The notes under the pieces: model-generated
The model's database searches: none
What the model was told of the DNA's origin: nothing
What the model saw: the letters and a program-made list of their open reading frames with translations, nothing else
Program-made: the position numbers and the translations under genes
Shown: piece after piece, positions 1 to 12,736 of the stretch
How the letters are laid out: each line of letters begins with the position of its first letter
How positions within the stretch are numbered: position 1 is the first letter of the stretch
NCBI RefSeq assembly: GCF_030052815.1
Contig: NC_079493.1
Span: 59,625,191-59,689,190, forward strand
Origin: Hevea brasiliensis
Taxonomy: Eukaryota > Streptophyta > Magnoliopsida > Malpighiales > Euphorbiaceae
Length of the DNA: 64,000 nucleotides
Reading direction: 5' to 3'

Positions 1-467
1 TGTCCTATGCCTCCTCAATTATAACAAGCTCCTATGGCCTTGTAGCATACCCCACCATGATTTTTACCACAAGTTTCACATTGGTAGGGAGGGTAGGAAC
101 TTCTAGATGTTCGATGACTAGACCTTGTTGGTCTCTGCCTTGATGATCCACCTCTGTTATATCCCTGAACTCGGGGCTCCTCAAATTCTTTTCTCTTCCT
201 CAAATTACTGCTTGAGCTCTGACCCATAGGTTTCTCCCTCTTCTCTATTTCATGTTGCCCTTGTGGGGGTTGGGTCTGTACTTGGGCTTGGGTTGATAGA
301 TTATCAGCCATTTGTTGAAAGAAAGTGGCCATTTGTTAGGCCATTTGTGCAATAATTTGTACCGGTAAAACTGGTATAGTCGGGCCTTCGACACTTTGTG
401 GAGCTGGGGCCTCAACTTGTACCTCAGCCTCTATCGATTGATCGACTGAACGATCACCCTCTTCCAT
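1..467 (-). pseudogene. gypsy gag remnant (element A)
   Basis: Gag starts at the ATG whose complement is 465-467, 170 bases inside the PBS, and reads left. About 40 codons in, a TAA (near 336-338, CAA to TAA) interrupts the frame. The frame then continues through a Gln- and Arg/Ser-rich stretch to a zinc-knuckle-like cluster (CETCGKNHGGVC, then CYN). A second stop lies near base 15 just after that cluster. The distance from start to Cys cluster is about 150 residues, much less than expected for a gypsy Gag with a capsid domain, so most of the capsid region seems to be deleted. It cannot make a functional Gag. Confidence 0.75.
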
Positions 468-636
468 AGTCAATTCGAGGATCTTAGACCTCTTGAACAG
501 TTAACATAAGGAGATTTCCTCCTGTTAGCGCATATTTATAATGTAATGTACTGTCTGTATCAAACAATGACATTGAGCAGTTGTACTATGAAGAAAGAAT
601 ATTCAAATTATAGGTGAAAACAGAATTTAAAAACTA

Positions 637-648
637 GCTCTGATACCA
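637..648 (-). other. Primer binding site, initiator tRNA-Met (element A)
   Basis: The plus strand reads GCTCTGATACCA, the 3' end of plant initiator tRNA-Met. On the minus strand this is the usual PBS TGGTATCAGAGC. It is separated from the LTR end at 657 by 8 bases. It fixes the element orientation as minus and identifies the LTR to its right as the 5' LTR. Confidence 0.9.
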
Positions 649-656
649 CTGAAACA

Positions 657-3600
657 TGTCACACCCTACCCCTCTATAAGGCATAACATGATCCCGTAGT
701 ATACCTAATGAATTACTAACTTCGTCTATACTGATAACCCATTAAATACACTACAAGGGATTTTAAAACTTTTCTTACTTCTTTTACAATGGTGAGCACT
801 ATTTACAGGTGTTAAAAACTTTTTTGACTGAAGTGAAACAACTAACACATTTGAATTATTAGCAATTTCTGTAAAAATTTTAGTAGAGTGCCATCTGTAT
901 TTTGAATAAAACAGTTCTTCGAAAACCTGTAAAAAGAACTTCAAATATATTTCTGAATCTCAAACTCCAACATTTTGTTCAACACAATAAATTTCTCAAC
1001 TCAAATCCACAATAATTTTTTTAATATTCTCAAAGGATGAGATAAAAGAAATATAATACAAATTTTTCAAGCCAAAATAATTCACAATTTATTTTACAAC
1101 TTCAATGTACAATTTTAATTTACAACTGCTCAAAACCAAAACACTATATACATACAGTGAACATACATTACAATACAAAATGCAAAATATGATATACTAA
1201 ATATACCCGATGATCTCTCATTGAAGCACTAGCAGCCTAGTCTGCTGCCCTGTCAGTCTGTCTACCTGTGACAGCAATGAAAAGCTATCGCTGAGTAAAA
1301 TTTACTCAGTGGTGCACAATAACAATTTGAAATGCAATATATAAATCTTTTATTGATAATTCACAAATCAAATAGTTGACCATTCCATTTCACAAGTTAT
1401 AAATTTCATATAACATAAATTTGATTAAACAACTGAATAATATAGTTTTGCCAATCAATAACACAATTTGATCAAATAACTGAATAATAATGTTTTGCCA
1501 ATCAATAACACAATTTGATCAAATAACTGAATAACACAGTTTTACCCATCAATAACACAATTTGATCAAATAACTGAAGAATACAGTGTTGCCAATCAAT
1601 AACACTATTTAGGCCATGACACAATTTTTCCACACATGCCGTGTTGTACACCACGACAAGACACACTCACCCCAATAATCGAAATCAATGAGAGAGGAAG
1701 CTAGCTAAATAATGAGTACTCATCCACACTCACCTCAGACTGACAAGTAAAAGAGGGAGGAATATAGTGTACTTATTAGAGCACTTGCAGGCATTACGTA
1801 TCGCCATCCTTGCAAGCTCCTGGGTTCATGCGTGAGAGTTCCCAGGAATCGTAGGCATTACGTATCGCCGTCCCTACTTTACTCCGATACCACTAAACAC
1901 AATTTATCTCAAAATTTCCATTTACAAAGTAGGCAACACAATAATTTCCAAATAATATTCCCAAAACCAAAACAATAAAAAATTATTCATAACTCATTTC
2001 TCCAAATAAATTTGCTAGTAAAAGCAGTGAATATAATAGTATTGTGCACGGACACAATTTAAAACTATAATGTTCAATTAAATTTTTAAGTAGAAAATGA
2101 GAAGTCAAAATTATTGTGCACAAACACAATTTAAAATAATAATATACAAATAATCATAATTTATTTCAATTGAAAAATTCAAAAGAAATAACTAATGTGC
2201 ACAAACACAATTTAAAACAATAACATAAAAATAATCATAATTTATTTTAATTGAAAACTTCAAAAGAAATAACTATTGTGCACAAACCTTTGATATATGC
2301 CTCTTGGCTCTGACTCAGTGTTTCCTTCCCTTTCCCTGAGTCGTTGCTAACTGAAAAACACAATTTGAAGTGTTTCAGTACTCATTTAAACTGTCTCTAA
2401 TGATAATGCTTAATAATTAATTCATTGAGTCTATTATTTCCTTAGTCAACCTAAGATGTCGACCCTCGATGCATTCTAGGTGAATTAGGTTTTAATGTCA
2501 CCAATATGTCACATTTGTAGCCTTTTTGTATTGGTACATGTTACCCAATTCATTTCCATGTATATTGCGTTTTATTGCAATTTGCCAGATTCCGGTCTAC
2601 TGATTTGACCTAGCTGGACGACCTAGTTCCCTCAGTTTTCGAGTTTCGGTCAAAACTACAAACTTGTAGATCTATGTCTTACTGCACGCGGGGCAAAATT
2701 TCAGGTCATTATGAGTTATGTAGACTAAATTATGGTTATTTTACTATTGCTAGTCAGAATGTATCAAAATTGGTCACTTTAGGTCATTTTAGGTTTGGAC
2801 AGTTTTTGGACCCGAATTTGTGCAAGCTGTTTGACTTGCTTATGGTCATTTCTAGGCTTTGGTGTCTTCATAAGACTTGTAGATATATGTCTCAACTATT
2901 CATGATAAACGTTTCAGGTCAATTGGACCTGTTTTGAGTGAGTTATGGCCAAAACACTAACTGCTGCCCAAATGGTCAATTTTCAGGCCTTAATTGCACT
3001 AATCCGGATTTGGTCATTTTTCAAGTTACCTTACAAGCAGAATTTTGGTAAGCTTCCTTCATGAAAGTTGGCACTTTTTGTGCCTATTTTCACCTCCAAT
3101 TGGTCTCATACCAATTGGAGCCACACACTTAAGGTTCTAGGCTCAAAACATAAACTGCCTTATTGCATTTTGTTCATTACTCATCAAAGGACACTTTTAA
3201 CACTTACCAAGTTACACATTCATGCCATTTCTGTTTTGTACCATAACCTAAACTCATTTCACAACACATTTTTGGTCACTTTGGCAGCTTATAACCACAC
3301 TCAATATGCACCTTATAGTACAAAATTTACCAAGTCCAATTTACACACAATTTAACTACATAACCAAGTTCATTCACATGTCCAAACTCAAACCTTTATA
3401 CCCATGTACAAGATGCCATAACAAATACCGTAATTCAACAATAATATTTCACAAATCAAACCATGAAATAACATTTTTTTGGTTCACCATTCAAGCTGCC
3501 GATTCATACATCTCTCTCCATTAATTTCCAAGCTTCCAAATTCAAGTATACATTCACATATACTTAGTATACATTACCCAATTTATTCCTACACACATAA

Positions 3601-4665
3601 ACACATAATCAACCCTTTAATCTACCATTTACAAGCAAGGATAAACTGCCCTTAAGGAGTTTCCATGGCTGCCAAAAATACACATCTCCCTTTAAATATT
3701 AAACTCCAAAAATCTATCCACAATTAAAGTACCCATAACATCCACACAATCTTTAATGAAGCAAGCATAAAAAATACCTACTTACCACTTTGGAAACTCT
3801 TCAAAACCTCTCCAAAACTTGGTCTTCTTGCTGCCTATCTACTGCTCAAGTGGTGTAGAACAATTTTAGTGAAGGAAAAGGTAAGAAAATTGGCTTGGAG
3901 ATGAAAGGATGAAGCTTGCATGAAGCTTGTAACAAATGGCCATGGAGGTTTTCTTCCTCCTTGGTCTCGGCTGGATTTCGAGAGGTAGAAGAAATTGACT
4001 GTCTACTGTCCAAAAATCAGATTAATGGTCCACTTTAGGTATTAGTGGACCACTAAGTGAGAATATAATGATTGTTTATTCATAACTTTCCTTATTCCCA
4101 CATTAAGCTCCCAATTTTTGTTATTTAAACTATGTACCACCCATTTAATTTTTCATGAAAATTTTCAAGTGTAATATCATTTATTTTTAATAGACATTTA
4201 GGTCAAAAGACAACTCGGGGTGTCAAACGACCACAATGCCCCTGTTCGGGTTGCATTCTCGATTTTTCGGTAACATTGGGTTTTATCGTTTTCTCGATTT
4301 CTCACTTTTCTTTATACTAATTAATTAATTTTTCTTTGATATTTCTAATGATATTTATACTTCAATAGACATTTATTTAAGTCCTAAAAATATTTTCTAG
4401 GGTTCCCCGCGGTCCAGGGCTAGTCAACGTTTCACGCCGCAATTTCCCGGTGCCGTCACCCATCGCTAAGGTTCTCGGCTTGTTTAACTTGGTTACACTT
4501 CATTGCTATTATTTTTCCTTTCTTTTTCTTGTATTTTCTTTTCTTGTATTTCATTATTTTATGTCTCCTCACTCATATCTAAGTGTAGTTCTAGGCATCC
4601 TAGCTGTCCGGACAACACTGGTCACAGGAACAGTAGAACGCACTACCGAACATAAGGGTGTTACA
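657..4665 (-). repeat. 5' LTR of element A (4.0 kb)
   Basis: The LTR is bounded by TGTCACACCC at 657 and GGGTGTTACA ending at 4665. It shares its ends and much of its internal order with the LTR of element E (57897-62021) and, more distantly, with the solo LTR at 4868-8411. It contains a four-unit tandem repeat (about 1430-1608) and a GC-richer hairpin between two 17-bp direct repeats (1789-1869). Short open frames in it (for example around 2674-3524) have no recognisable domain and I do not call them genes. Confidence 0.9.
1430..1608. repeat. Tandem repeat, about 55-58 bp x 3-4, in LTR A
   Basis: The unit contains GCCAATCAATAACACAATTT followed by GATCAAATAACTGAA. It recurs three to four times with small changes; the last copy degenerates just before 1610. 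It lies inside the LTR, so it is part of the element's regulatory region rather than an independent satellite. Confidence 0.8.
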
Positions 4666-4867
4666 TGCATACCTTGCAACCATCTTAGGATTCAAAACCC
4701 CTAGGTTGTTCCATGAAAATGTTTTCTTCAATGTATCCTTTGAGAAATGCTATTTTGACATCCATCTGACAAATCTCATAATCATAGTATGCAGCTATTG
4801 CTAATAGAATCCTAATTGATTTAAGCATGGCAACAGGTGAGAAAGTCTCCTCATAATCGATTCCTTG
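4666..4867 (-). pseudogene. Copia-1 reverse transcriptase fragment
   Basis: This 202-bp piece encodes, on the minus strand, the RT segment containing IDYEETFSPVAMLKSIRILL and the following QMDVKIAFLKGYIEENIFMEQP. This is the palm region of copia RT before the YVDD motif and includes the first catalytic Asp (QMDVK). It matches 13900-14090 of Copia-2 closely. Both ends are transposon junctions: element A on the left, the solo LTR on the right. Confidence 0.9.
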
Positions 4868-7800
4868 TGTCACACCTTACCCCTCTGTAAGCCATAACAT
4901 GATCCCGTAGAATACCTAATGAACTATCGAACTTCACCTACCGATAACTCATTAAGTACCCTACAAGGGATTTAAAGCAATTTTCTCACTTTTGTTAAGT
5001 GGTGAGCATTTTCTAATAGGTGTTTAAAACATTTAATTGAAATTAAAAACTAGTTAAAACTTTTGGCCCATTTTATTTTTCTGCAAATTTTATAAAAATT
5101 TTGACAGAGTTTCGTTTATATTTTGAGAAAATAGTTCTTCAAATACATGTAAAAAGCACTTCCAAAAATTTTCTCAACCACTACTTCAATTTCACAATCA
5201 ATCTCAACAATTTCTCAATTTCCAAAGTTCAACAGTCAACATTTCTCAATTTCCAAAGTTTAATCATCAGTAAAATAATATCTATCAATCTCATTCAAAT
5301 TAAAATAAAACATTTCCATTCATTAAAGACAACAAACTATATATATATACATCATACCAAAATCTACAGTATAAAAATTCTACTAAATTTTATTACAACT
5401 TTATACAAACTTTGTACAAACTGCTCAAGACCGATTTACATGTCCATACATTTATGTTCAATACATACATCAAAATAAATATTTACAGGCAGGGTATAAA
5501 TTATACCCGATAACTTTAAGCTGATAAATCCTCAATCCTCAACAGCTCAGTCTGCTGCTCCTCTAGTCTCTCTATCTGCAACAGGAATAAAAGCTATCGC
5601 TGAGTACTAGGACTCAGTAGTGCACAACATACTAAAATAATCTTTATGCAGAACTTAAATCACATTCATTTGAAAATTTGACTGAACATGAGAATTAAAT
5701 ACAAATCATACATTTTGAGATTTTAATCCCAAACAATTTCATTTTGAAGTATCAAATCATATTTCATAAAACCCACAGTTAGATCATGCCATTCGAAACA
5801 AATAAAATTTCAATAGCCAGAGGCTAAAGAGAAATCACATCACAAGGCTAGCTAGCTCAAATATATGGATATCCATTCACATCCTCTTCTACTAGCACAC
5901 CTCAACACTTCTCCAGAGAAGGAATCAAAATTCGAAACTAATTACCCGCACTAGTCGTGCTAGTGAGGTGTTCAAATATATGGTCATGACACTGTGGTTT
6001 CAAAACTTATCTTAACAATTTCCTAAACATTGTCATTTCAAATATACACAGTAACTTTCACAATTTAAATCAAAACATCATAGATAATGTCACAAATAAA
6101 CTTTCACAATTCAAAGCAAAGTAAAATACATATTTCATTCACTTTATCAATGAATTTTAAAGCATAGTGATGCTGTGCACAAACCTCAAGTGAGTCGCCT
6201 CTTGGCCTTGACTCGGTTCCTCGGGTTCTTTTCCGGTATTCTTTTCAACTGAAACACATAATTTTACAGTGTTTTAGTGCCATAACTTAGCATAAATCCA
6301 AAAATAAATTTAACTTCACTTTTTACCTAGCTCTAACGTGCTAAACTCAACGTTCTTGAAATTTTTGTGTTTCTGGTTACTATTCACTACACTATTCAAG
6401 TCAAATTGTTGACTTTCTAAGGCTTAATAGGTATGGGAATTCCAACTTCACCCACATACCACATTTTGGTCACTAAATTTGTTGGTTTTGGTTGTTTATT
6501 CAAATTCTAAGTCTTTAAGGCAAATTTGATAAATTTTCAGTTTTGGTGTCTAAGGTTGCACTGTTCCATTGGTCACTTTTCTGTTGGAATTTGACAAACC
6601 TTCCTTCATAGAAAATGTTCCCTATTATCTTAAGTTTATTCTCCTCTTTGAATCACTTCAATTGGAGTTTTTTAGCTCAAGTTATAGCCATTTGAACCAT
6701 GGCTGCCGGATTAGACACAACCCAGATTTTCTGGGCAATTTTGGTTCTTGCAATTTTAGGTCTCCAATTTGGGGTGGCCAAATGACTTGATTACTGGCAG
6801 AATTTGGGTTTGTGTTCATCATGAAAGTTTTAGGTCTATATCTCATCTAACCACTGGTAAAATTTCAAGTCATTTAGACCTGCCTAGCTCGAGTTATGAC
6901 CAAATACAAACACTGTTCATTTGGTCAGTTTGTATAGAGGCAGACTGTGATTTTTCAAATTTGGTCAATTTGTTCACTAGGTTTTGGTCACTTTTTGGGC
7001 ATGCTTCATGAATGAAAATTGTGTCATTTAGTGTATATTTTCATCCCCAATTGGTCCCATACCAATTGGACTTGTAAAATTTCATTTTTGGTCCCTCAAA
7101 GGAAATTTGGTCATGCTGCATACTCCATCCGAATTTGGCCTTAACTCCCACCATTCCAACACACTTCATTTGGTCACAAATGACCATTTTTCACTTCACA
7201 TTAGGTCAAAGACATCATTTACCACTTCCTCACATTTTTGGTCTCTAAACCCTAATGTTCAAAACCCTAATTCACAAACTCATGCATTTAGCTACTTTCA
7301 AAGTCTTTAATCCTAACCATTCAACTAATTAAAGTTCCTATACCCATTCAAACCCTTCAAATCATGCAAATCACCCTCCCCTTCATGCTGGCCGAATTTC
7401 AATTTAGTCCCTCACACATATTTTTATTTCATTTCTTTAGTTTCTAAGCTCATTTAAGTAACTAAACTTGCATTTAAAGTAGAAAGTAAAAAGTTAGCAT
7501 ACTAACTTTTCTTAGGTGTCTTTTTCCTCTTCTTATTTCTCCTCCTTTCTTCTTCTTTTTGTAGACAATAGCTAAATCAAGGGTCTAGGTTAAGATTTAC
7601 TTAAGGACTTTAGGGGAATTCATGGTTAATTTAGGGTGTATGAAGCTTGACTTAAGAGCTCTAATGGAGTTTTGCAATAGTGAGGGAGAGAGAGAATGAG
7701 GGCGGCACAAGGTGAGGAAGAAGAAGACTTTTGGTAATTTTCTTTTCTTTTCTTTTCCTTCTTTTATGTCTTATGAAAGACAAAAAATCAATTTAATTAA

Positions 7801-8411
7801 ATATATTAAGTATTATTTTTATGGCATCATGCATGATGTCATGCATGATGTCATCACCTTTTTAACTTTTTCATTTTCTTTTTTTTTTCTATTTATTTTT
7901 CTATTAGTTCTTTAATTTAATCCTCGATTTCAAAATTTTCTTTTCTCTGATTTTATTCGACAGTTAGGACAAGAGTCAGCTCTCGGGGTCAATTGACCAA
8001 ATTGCCCATCGTCGGTTCATCCCAGTTTGTAAATAATTCAATATTTCTTCTGGCTCCCTAACCTAATTATTTGACTGACTTAACAGTTCTTTTTCATGAT
8101 TTTCTCTTTTTCCACTGTGTTTATAATAGTCCTAAGGACCGCTGTGTCACATTTTACAGTTCGAAATTTAAGTTTAAAATGACTTTGCAGTCCTTCCGGA
8201 GAAGGTCACCCATCGCTGTGACTCTCAGCTCGTTTAACTTCTTATGTTCTGTTTTTCTTGTTTATACTCAACTAATTGGAAATTACTAATTATTTGTGTC
8301 TATAGGTTATCTAGTTGTCTTAAGTGTGGTTCTAATCCCCTTAATTGTCCGAACCAACACCGATCACCGGAACAGTGAAATATACCAGGCTATACAAATA
8401 GGGGTGTTACA
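4868..8411 (-). mobile_element. Solo LTR of a Tekay-like gypsy element
   Basis: The 3.5 kb unit begins TGTCACACCTTACCCC and ends GGGTGTTACA. It is flanked by a perfect 5-bp direct repeat CCTTG (4863-4867 and 8412-8416). Removing it rejoins the copia RT reading ATTCCTTG|CCTTTGGC, as in Copia-2 near 14090. No internal domain, PBS or PPT is present, so this is a solo LTR left by LTR-LTR recombination. It contains a short direct repeat around 7833-7855 (ATGCATGATGTC repeated). No gene is seen inside. Confidence 0.95.
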
Positions 8412-9950
8412 CCTTGCCTTTGGCGAAACCCTTTTACTACTAGCCTTGCCTTATAGGTCTCTACTTTTCCATCAGAACCAATTTTCTTCTTGAAAACCCA
8501 TTTGTTCCCTATAGGTACAATACCTTCAGGTGGGTCAACAAGATCCTAAGCTTGATTCTTATACATGGAATCAATCTCGGATTTCATAGCATCAATCCAT
8601 TTTGAAGAGTCTATATCTGATATAGCTTCTTCATAGGTAAGTGTATCATCTCCATTATCTACTTCTTCATGAGTAGACAACTCTTGTTCTTCTTCATGAA
8701 GGAAACCATATCTCAATAGTGGGTGAGATACCCTGGTTGTTCTACGAGGAGCAGCTGTAGATGTTTTATCAATGGATGTAGGTTGACTAGATGGATCTAT
8801 ATCCATCTGATCTGTTGGTTGGTCAGAATTCTCTAATTCTAACTCTATTTGCCTTCCTTTACCTCCTTCTTGAACAAACTATTGTTCAAGAAATGTGGCA
8901 TCTCTACTTACCACAACCTTTTGTGAAGTAGGCAAATAAAAATAATATCCAAACCTATCTTTTGGATATCTAACAAATTGACCCTTTTCTGATTTGGTTT
9001 CCAATTTATCAGTGTTTAGCTTTTTGATATAAGCTGGACAACCCCAAATCTTAACATGATTAAGACTTGGTTTTCTTCCATGCCATATCTCATAAGGTGT
9101 GGAAGATACTGATTTTGTTGGAATCCTAGTCAGAATATACAAAGCTGATTCTAATGCAAATCCCCAAAAGGAGATTGTCATATCAGTATAGCTCATCATA
9201 CTACGTACCATATCCAATAGGGTACGATTTCTCCTTTCAGATACACCATTCAGCTGTAGTGTTCCTGGAGGAATCAGCTGGGAAACAATGCCATGCTCTC
9301 TTAAGTATTCATCAAATTCAGTAGTCAAGTATTCACCTTCACGATCTGATCGAAGAGCTTTAATACTTTTTCTTATTTGATTTTCTACTTCAGATTTAAA
9401 TTCTTTGAACTTTTCAAAGGATTCATGTTTGTATTTCATCAAATACAAATACCCAAACCTTGATTTATCATCAGTAAAGGTAATAAAATAATGAAAACTG
9501 CCTCTAGTCATTTCTTTAAATGGACTACATACATCACTATGTATTAGCTCCAAAATATTTTCAGCTCTTAGTCCTTGTCAACAAAGGGTGATTTAGTCAT
9601 TTTTCCTTGAAGGCAGGATTCATAAGTTGGAGTAGGTCCAAAACCCAATGAGGATATAATCCTTATTTTTTCCAACTTTGCAATCCTATCTTCTGCAACA
9701 TGGCCTAACCTTAGGTGCCAAATATATTTTGAACTTGAGTTGATTTTCATCATGGCATTGCATTCTTTTAGATTGCTTGCATTAGATTTGTATTTAACAT
9801 TATTATCTAGATAATCAAGTCCATCATGCATATAACCCGAACCAACATATTTATTTCTAAAATAAATATTGCAAACATCATTTATGTACTGAAATTCATA
9901 ACCATCTCTAGTCAAACTAGATATAGAAATGATGTTCTTAAAAGGTATCA
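8412..9950 (-). pseudogene. Copia-1 pol: RT start, integrase and pre-integrase domain
   Basis: On the minus strand, 8879-9553 encodes the copia integrase core: IHSDVCSPF (first Asp), LRSDREGEY (second Asp; Copia-2 has DRGGEY) and GVSERRNRT (Glu). The segment 9568-9915 gives the GAG-pre-integrase and zinc domain (HLRLGHVAEDRI, then ESCLQGK). The segment 8546-8806 is the acidic linker before RT. Breaks include a stop after EQ near 8880 and a frameshift around 9560. The Cys before ESC is changed to Tyr (TYESC), so the zinc site is probably damaged. Confidence 0.85.
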
Positions 9951-10082
9951 GGTATATGCAAAACCTTGTTTAAATACAAAACATGTCTATACATGTATAA
10001 AGATTTAGATCCTATGGCTAAAGCTTCAACAGTTGAGCTTTTGCCAACCCGGAGTCTAATATCTCGTTAGTGCAAGCTTCTA

Positions 10083-10615
10083 TTATTGGCTATACTCTTG
10101 GCAGTTCCTATTTTTGTGCCCATCATTATGGCAGTGGAAACACTTTCCTTTGCCTCCATCAGCTTTAGTCTTCCCTTTTTGTTTAGCTATTTTCTTGGAA
10201 GGACCAGCAATCTGAGATTTTTTTTTCTTATTGCCCTTCTTTTTGTTGGACTTTTTAGCAGAAGAAGATGCATTCAAAGCTACCTCTTTTCCTTTATTGC
10301 GCGACATATTCTTTTGGGCAATAACCAGCATGTTGAGTAAACCAGCCAAGGTGCATTCCTGTTTAGTCATATGAAACTTTGTCAAAAAATTTCCAAAAAA
10401 CTCAGGAAGGGACTGAAGGATCAAATCCATCTGTAGTTGGAAATCCATGTTGAAGTCAAGATGTTCCAACTGCTCAATCAGTTGAATCATTTTGTGGACA
10501 TGATCCCCAATATTCTGTCCCTCAGACATCCTCATGCGAAACAGCTGCCTATATATCTCATACCTAGAATTCCTACTGTGCTCACCATATAACTCTTGTA
10601 GGTGAAGGAGGATCT
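10083..10615 (-). pseudogene. Copia-1 gag, C-terminal part
   Basis: The minus strand encodes LLHLQELYGEHSRN..., the helical copia capsid (UBN2-type) region, then a Lys-rich tail and one CCHC zinc knuckle (CFHCHNDGHKNRNC). Just left of it, near 10075, about 170 bases present in Copia-2 (15720-15900) are missing, and these include the protease active site. The right end at 10615 is the Copia-2 insertion point. Gag resumes at 20483. Confidence 0.85.
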
Positions 10616-12722
10616 TGAAGGAATGGAAGCGTGAAAAACATAAGTTTATACCATTGAATTCAAAAATTTTCACCTAGGGTCACATGCATCATGCAAGATT
10701 TATTTTTATCTATTTGATTTCAATGATAAACAACATATTAAAACTCTTTTAATATATTTTTGGATCTGTATTTTCCATTTAATATTTTAAAATTAATCAA
10801 ATTAATTTTAGAACCCTAGATTAAATCAAGAACAAACACACTAACCTCTTGATGCACTGCAGTGTATTTGCGCCTTTGAGATTCGTCTTAAGGACACTAA
10901 ATGTTGTCCATTTAGCTTGTCCACACCAAGAACACCTATGGCAGCCCTTGAACATCTTCTAAAGCTTTTTCTATTATTTTGAAAATCAAGTTCTGCCTTT
11001 TAAGTGATAAGGATGTAAACAGGACACCATAAACAATTTATGGTGTTCTTAATTCAAGAGATTGTTTGCTAATCTCTTGGATTGATTAAAGAAGAAGAAG
11101 AAAAGAAGAATGAGAGCTTCTAGGTGGTGGCACCAAGGGAGTGGCTGCTGCTTATGTTATTTTTCTTTTCATAACAACACTTATATAGCTAGGTCAACAC
11201 ATTAAACCCTTGCCACATGTCACCCTTTGATTGGTTCTAGGTTTAATTGACCCAATCATATTGTGTCAAGTGTCAACCTATATTTAATCTTGATTTTAAT
11301 CATCTTACATGATTAATAGACATTTGTCAAGCTTATGTGTAATGCCATGTGTCACTATCTCATGGTGCCACATGTCACCATGCGAAATGACCAAAATGCC
11401 CCTGTATCTTAATTTTGAGTTCTCAACCCAAAATAATTATTTCTTTTCTTCTAATCAATTTATATCAAATATAAATTAATTAATTAATCTCTATTTATTA
11501 ATTTTTCATTAATTAAATTCATATTTAAACACTTTAAATATAAATTTAACTTATACTATACATCCAATAACCTAGATTTGGTTTCAAGTCATGCTAGGGA
11601 CTTTGTAATCTAATTGCAAACCAAACCAATTTGATTAATCAATTAAACTCTTTAATTAATTAATTAAATCATATTTAATTAGGTGATTACTTGTGTATGT
11701 GTGTAACTTACTAGGTTCATCACTAATTGGCAATGAGACACGATATTAACTCTTAATATCATCAGAACTCTTTCTTACCATAAATGATTTCTCTAAATCA
11801 TTTCATGCACCTCATAGACCATGGTTAACACCTAGCATAGCATGCCATGGCCACCCAATTAGTAATAAGGTTTACCTTAAATGAACCTATAATGACATGT
11901 TACCATGCGCTAGAATCTCTCTATTACAAAATCCCAACTCAAGCTGGAGTCATGGTTTATGTCAAACTCCATTTGCTATGAATATTATGTTCTCTTTTAA
12001 TTCCAGTTCTTGATTAAAAAGATTTTCTCATCAGAAACTCTTTTCTGATTAAATCTATCTGTCCTGGCCAGGAACTTGAAACATTAAGAACACTTAAATG
12101 AACATAGGATTTTATTTCTATTTACTTAGAGGAACATAATCCATCCTGATTAACACCTACCTCCATATATAACTAGTAGGAGCCAACACATGCCCATATA
12201 CCCATACATAGTACAAGTATGAAAGTAGTATCAAATCAAACTACCTATATACAAGATAATTGTGTTATCTCAGGTTTAAAGATTATATGCACTGATATGA
12301 TTTATGAAAAAATATTAACAAGAGTAAACTCCATGTGCTTGTTATAAGTGTCACTGGTTCGGCCTACTTATCATGTATAAGTGCCTATCACGTTTGTCAT
12401 ATGGCATGAGACTCACCATTCCATCTTATTTATATCTCATATAAATAACTTGGGAACAAACATGAATACAATCTTTTTGGATAAGTCATGTCCTTATTAT
12501 GAAGTATCCTCGATTGTGAACCTATTTATGATACTTTGTACTAGAAATACTGTCACTCATATTCTCAACAACTTAAGAATAGAATTTCTAACAAAGTATC
12601 AATGGACCTTTTCTATTACACATAAATATCTTATGTAAATGGAAAAGTGGAAATGCCTTTTATTAATAAAAACATGTACAAGATACATACTAAATGATAT
12701 GCTCTAGGACATACTACTAACA
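10616..12722 (-). repeat. Copia-2 3' LTR
   Basis: The LTR is 2107 bp, TGTTAGTAGTATGTCC... to ...TTCCTTCA in element orientation. Its partner (18517-20482) is about 140 bp shorter because of one deletion. The two differ at a few percent of the sites I compared by eye, so the insertion is not very recent. An AATAAA (complement of the TTTATTAATAAAA tract near 12660) lies near the 5' end of the LTR as read on the minus strand. Confidence 0.95.
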
Positions 12723-12735
12723 ATCTCCCACTAGC
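12723..12735 (-). other. Polypurine tract of Copia-2
   Basis: The plus strand ATCTCCCACTAGC lies directly inside the 3' LTR, so on the minus strand it reads GCTAGTGGGAGAT, a plus-strand priming PPT. The same sequence occupies the same place in Copia-3 (39955-39967). Confidence 0.85.
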
Positions 12736-12736
12736 A

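Larger units (their letters stand above)
1..4665 (-). mobile_element. Element A: 5' part of a Tekay/Del-type Ty3/gypsy retrotransposon
   Basis: Read on the minus strand this is LTR (657-4665), primer binding site (637-648) and gag remnant (below 467), running off the left edge. The LTR has TG...CA ends (TGTAACACCC to GGGTGTGACA in element orientation). The right junction lies inside the RT gene of Copia-1, whose sequence resumes at 4666. The predicted target duplication is TGCAT (4666-4670), but its partner lies outside the window. Assignment to the Tekay/Del lineage rests on the long LTR, the iMet primer site and resemblance to element E, which has a chromodomain. The lineage is an inference. 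Confidence 0.85.

Noticed and set aside
2674..3524. Several 70-95 codon open frames in LTR A (similar ones at 60116-60614 in LTR E)
   Set aside because: They are not shared in length or frame between the two LTRs and have no domain. They look like chance frames in LTR sequence.
12381..12638. An ~85-codon open frame repeated in the copia LTRs (also 20141-20398, 37069-37257, 47452-47709, and inverted at 33901-34125)
   Set aside because: It is antisense to the element and sits inside LTRs that are similar throughout. The differences I compared between copies are mostly amino-acid changing, so there is no sign of selection on a protein.
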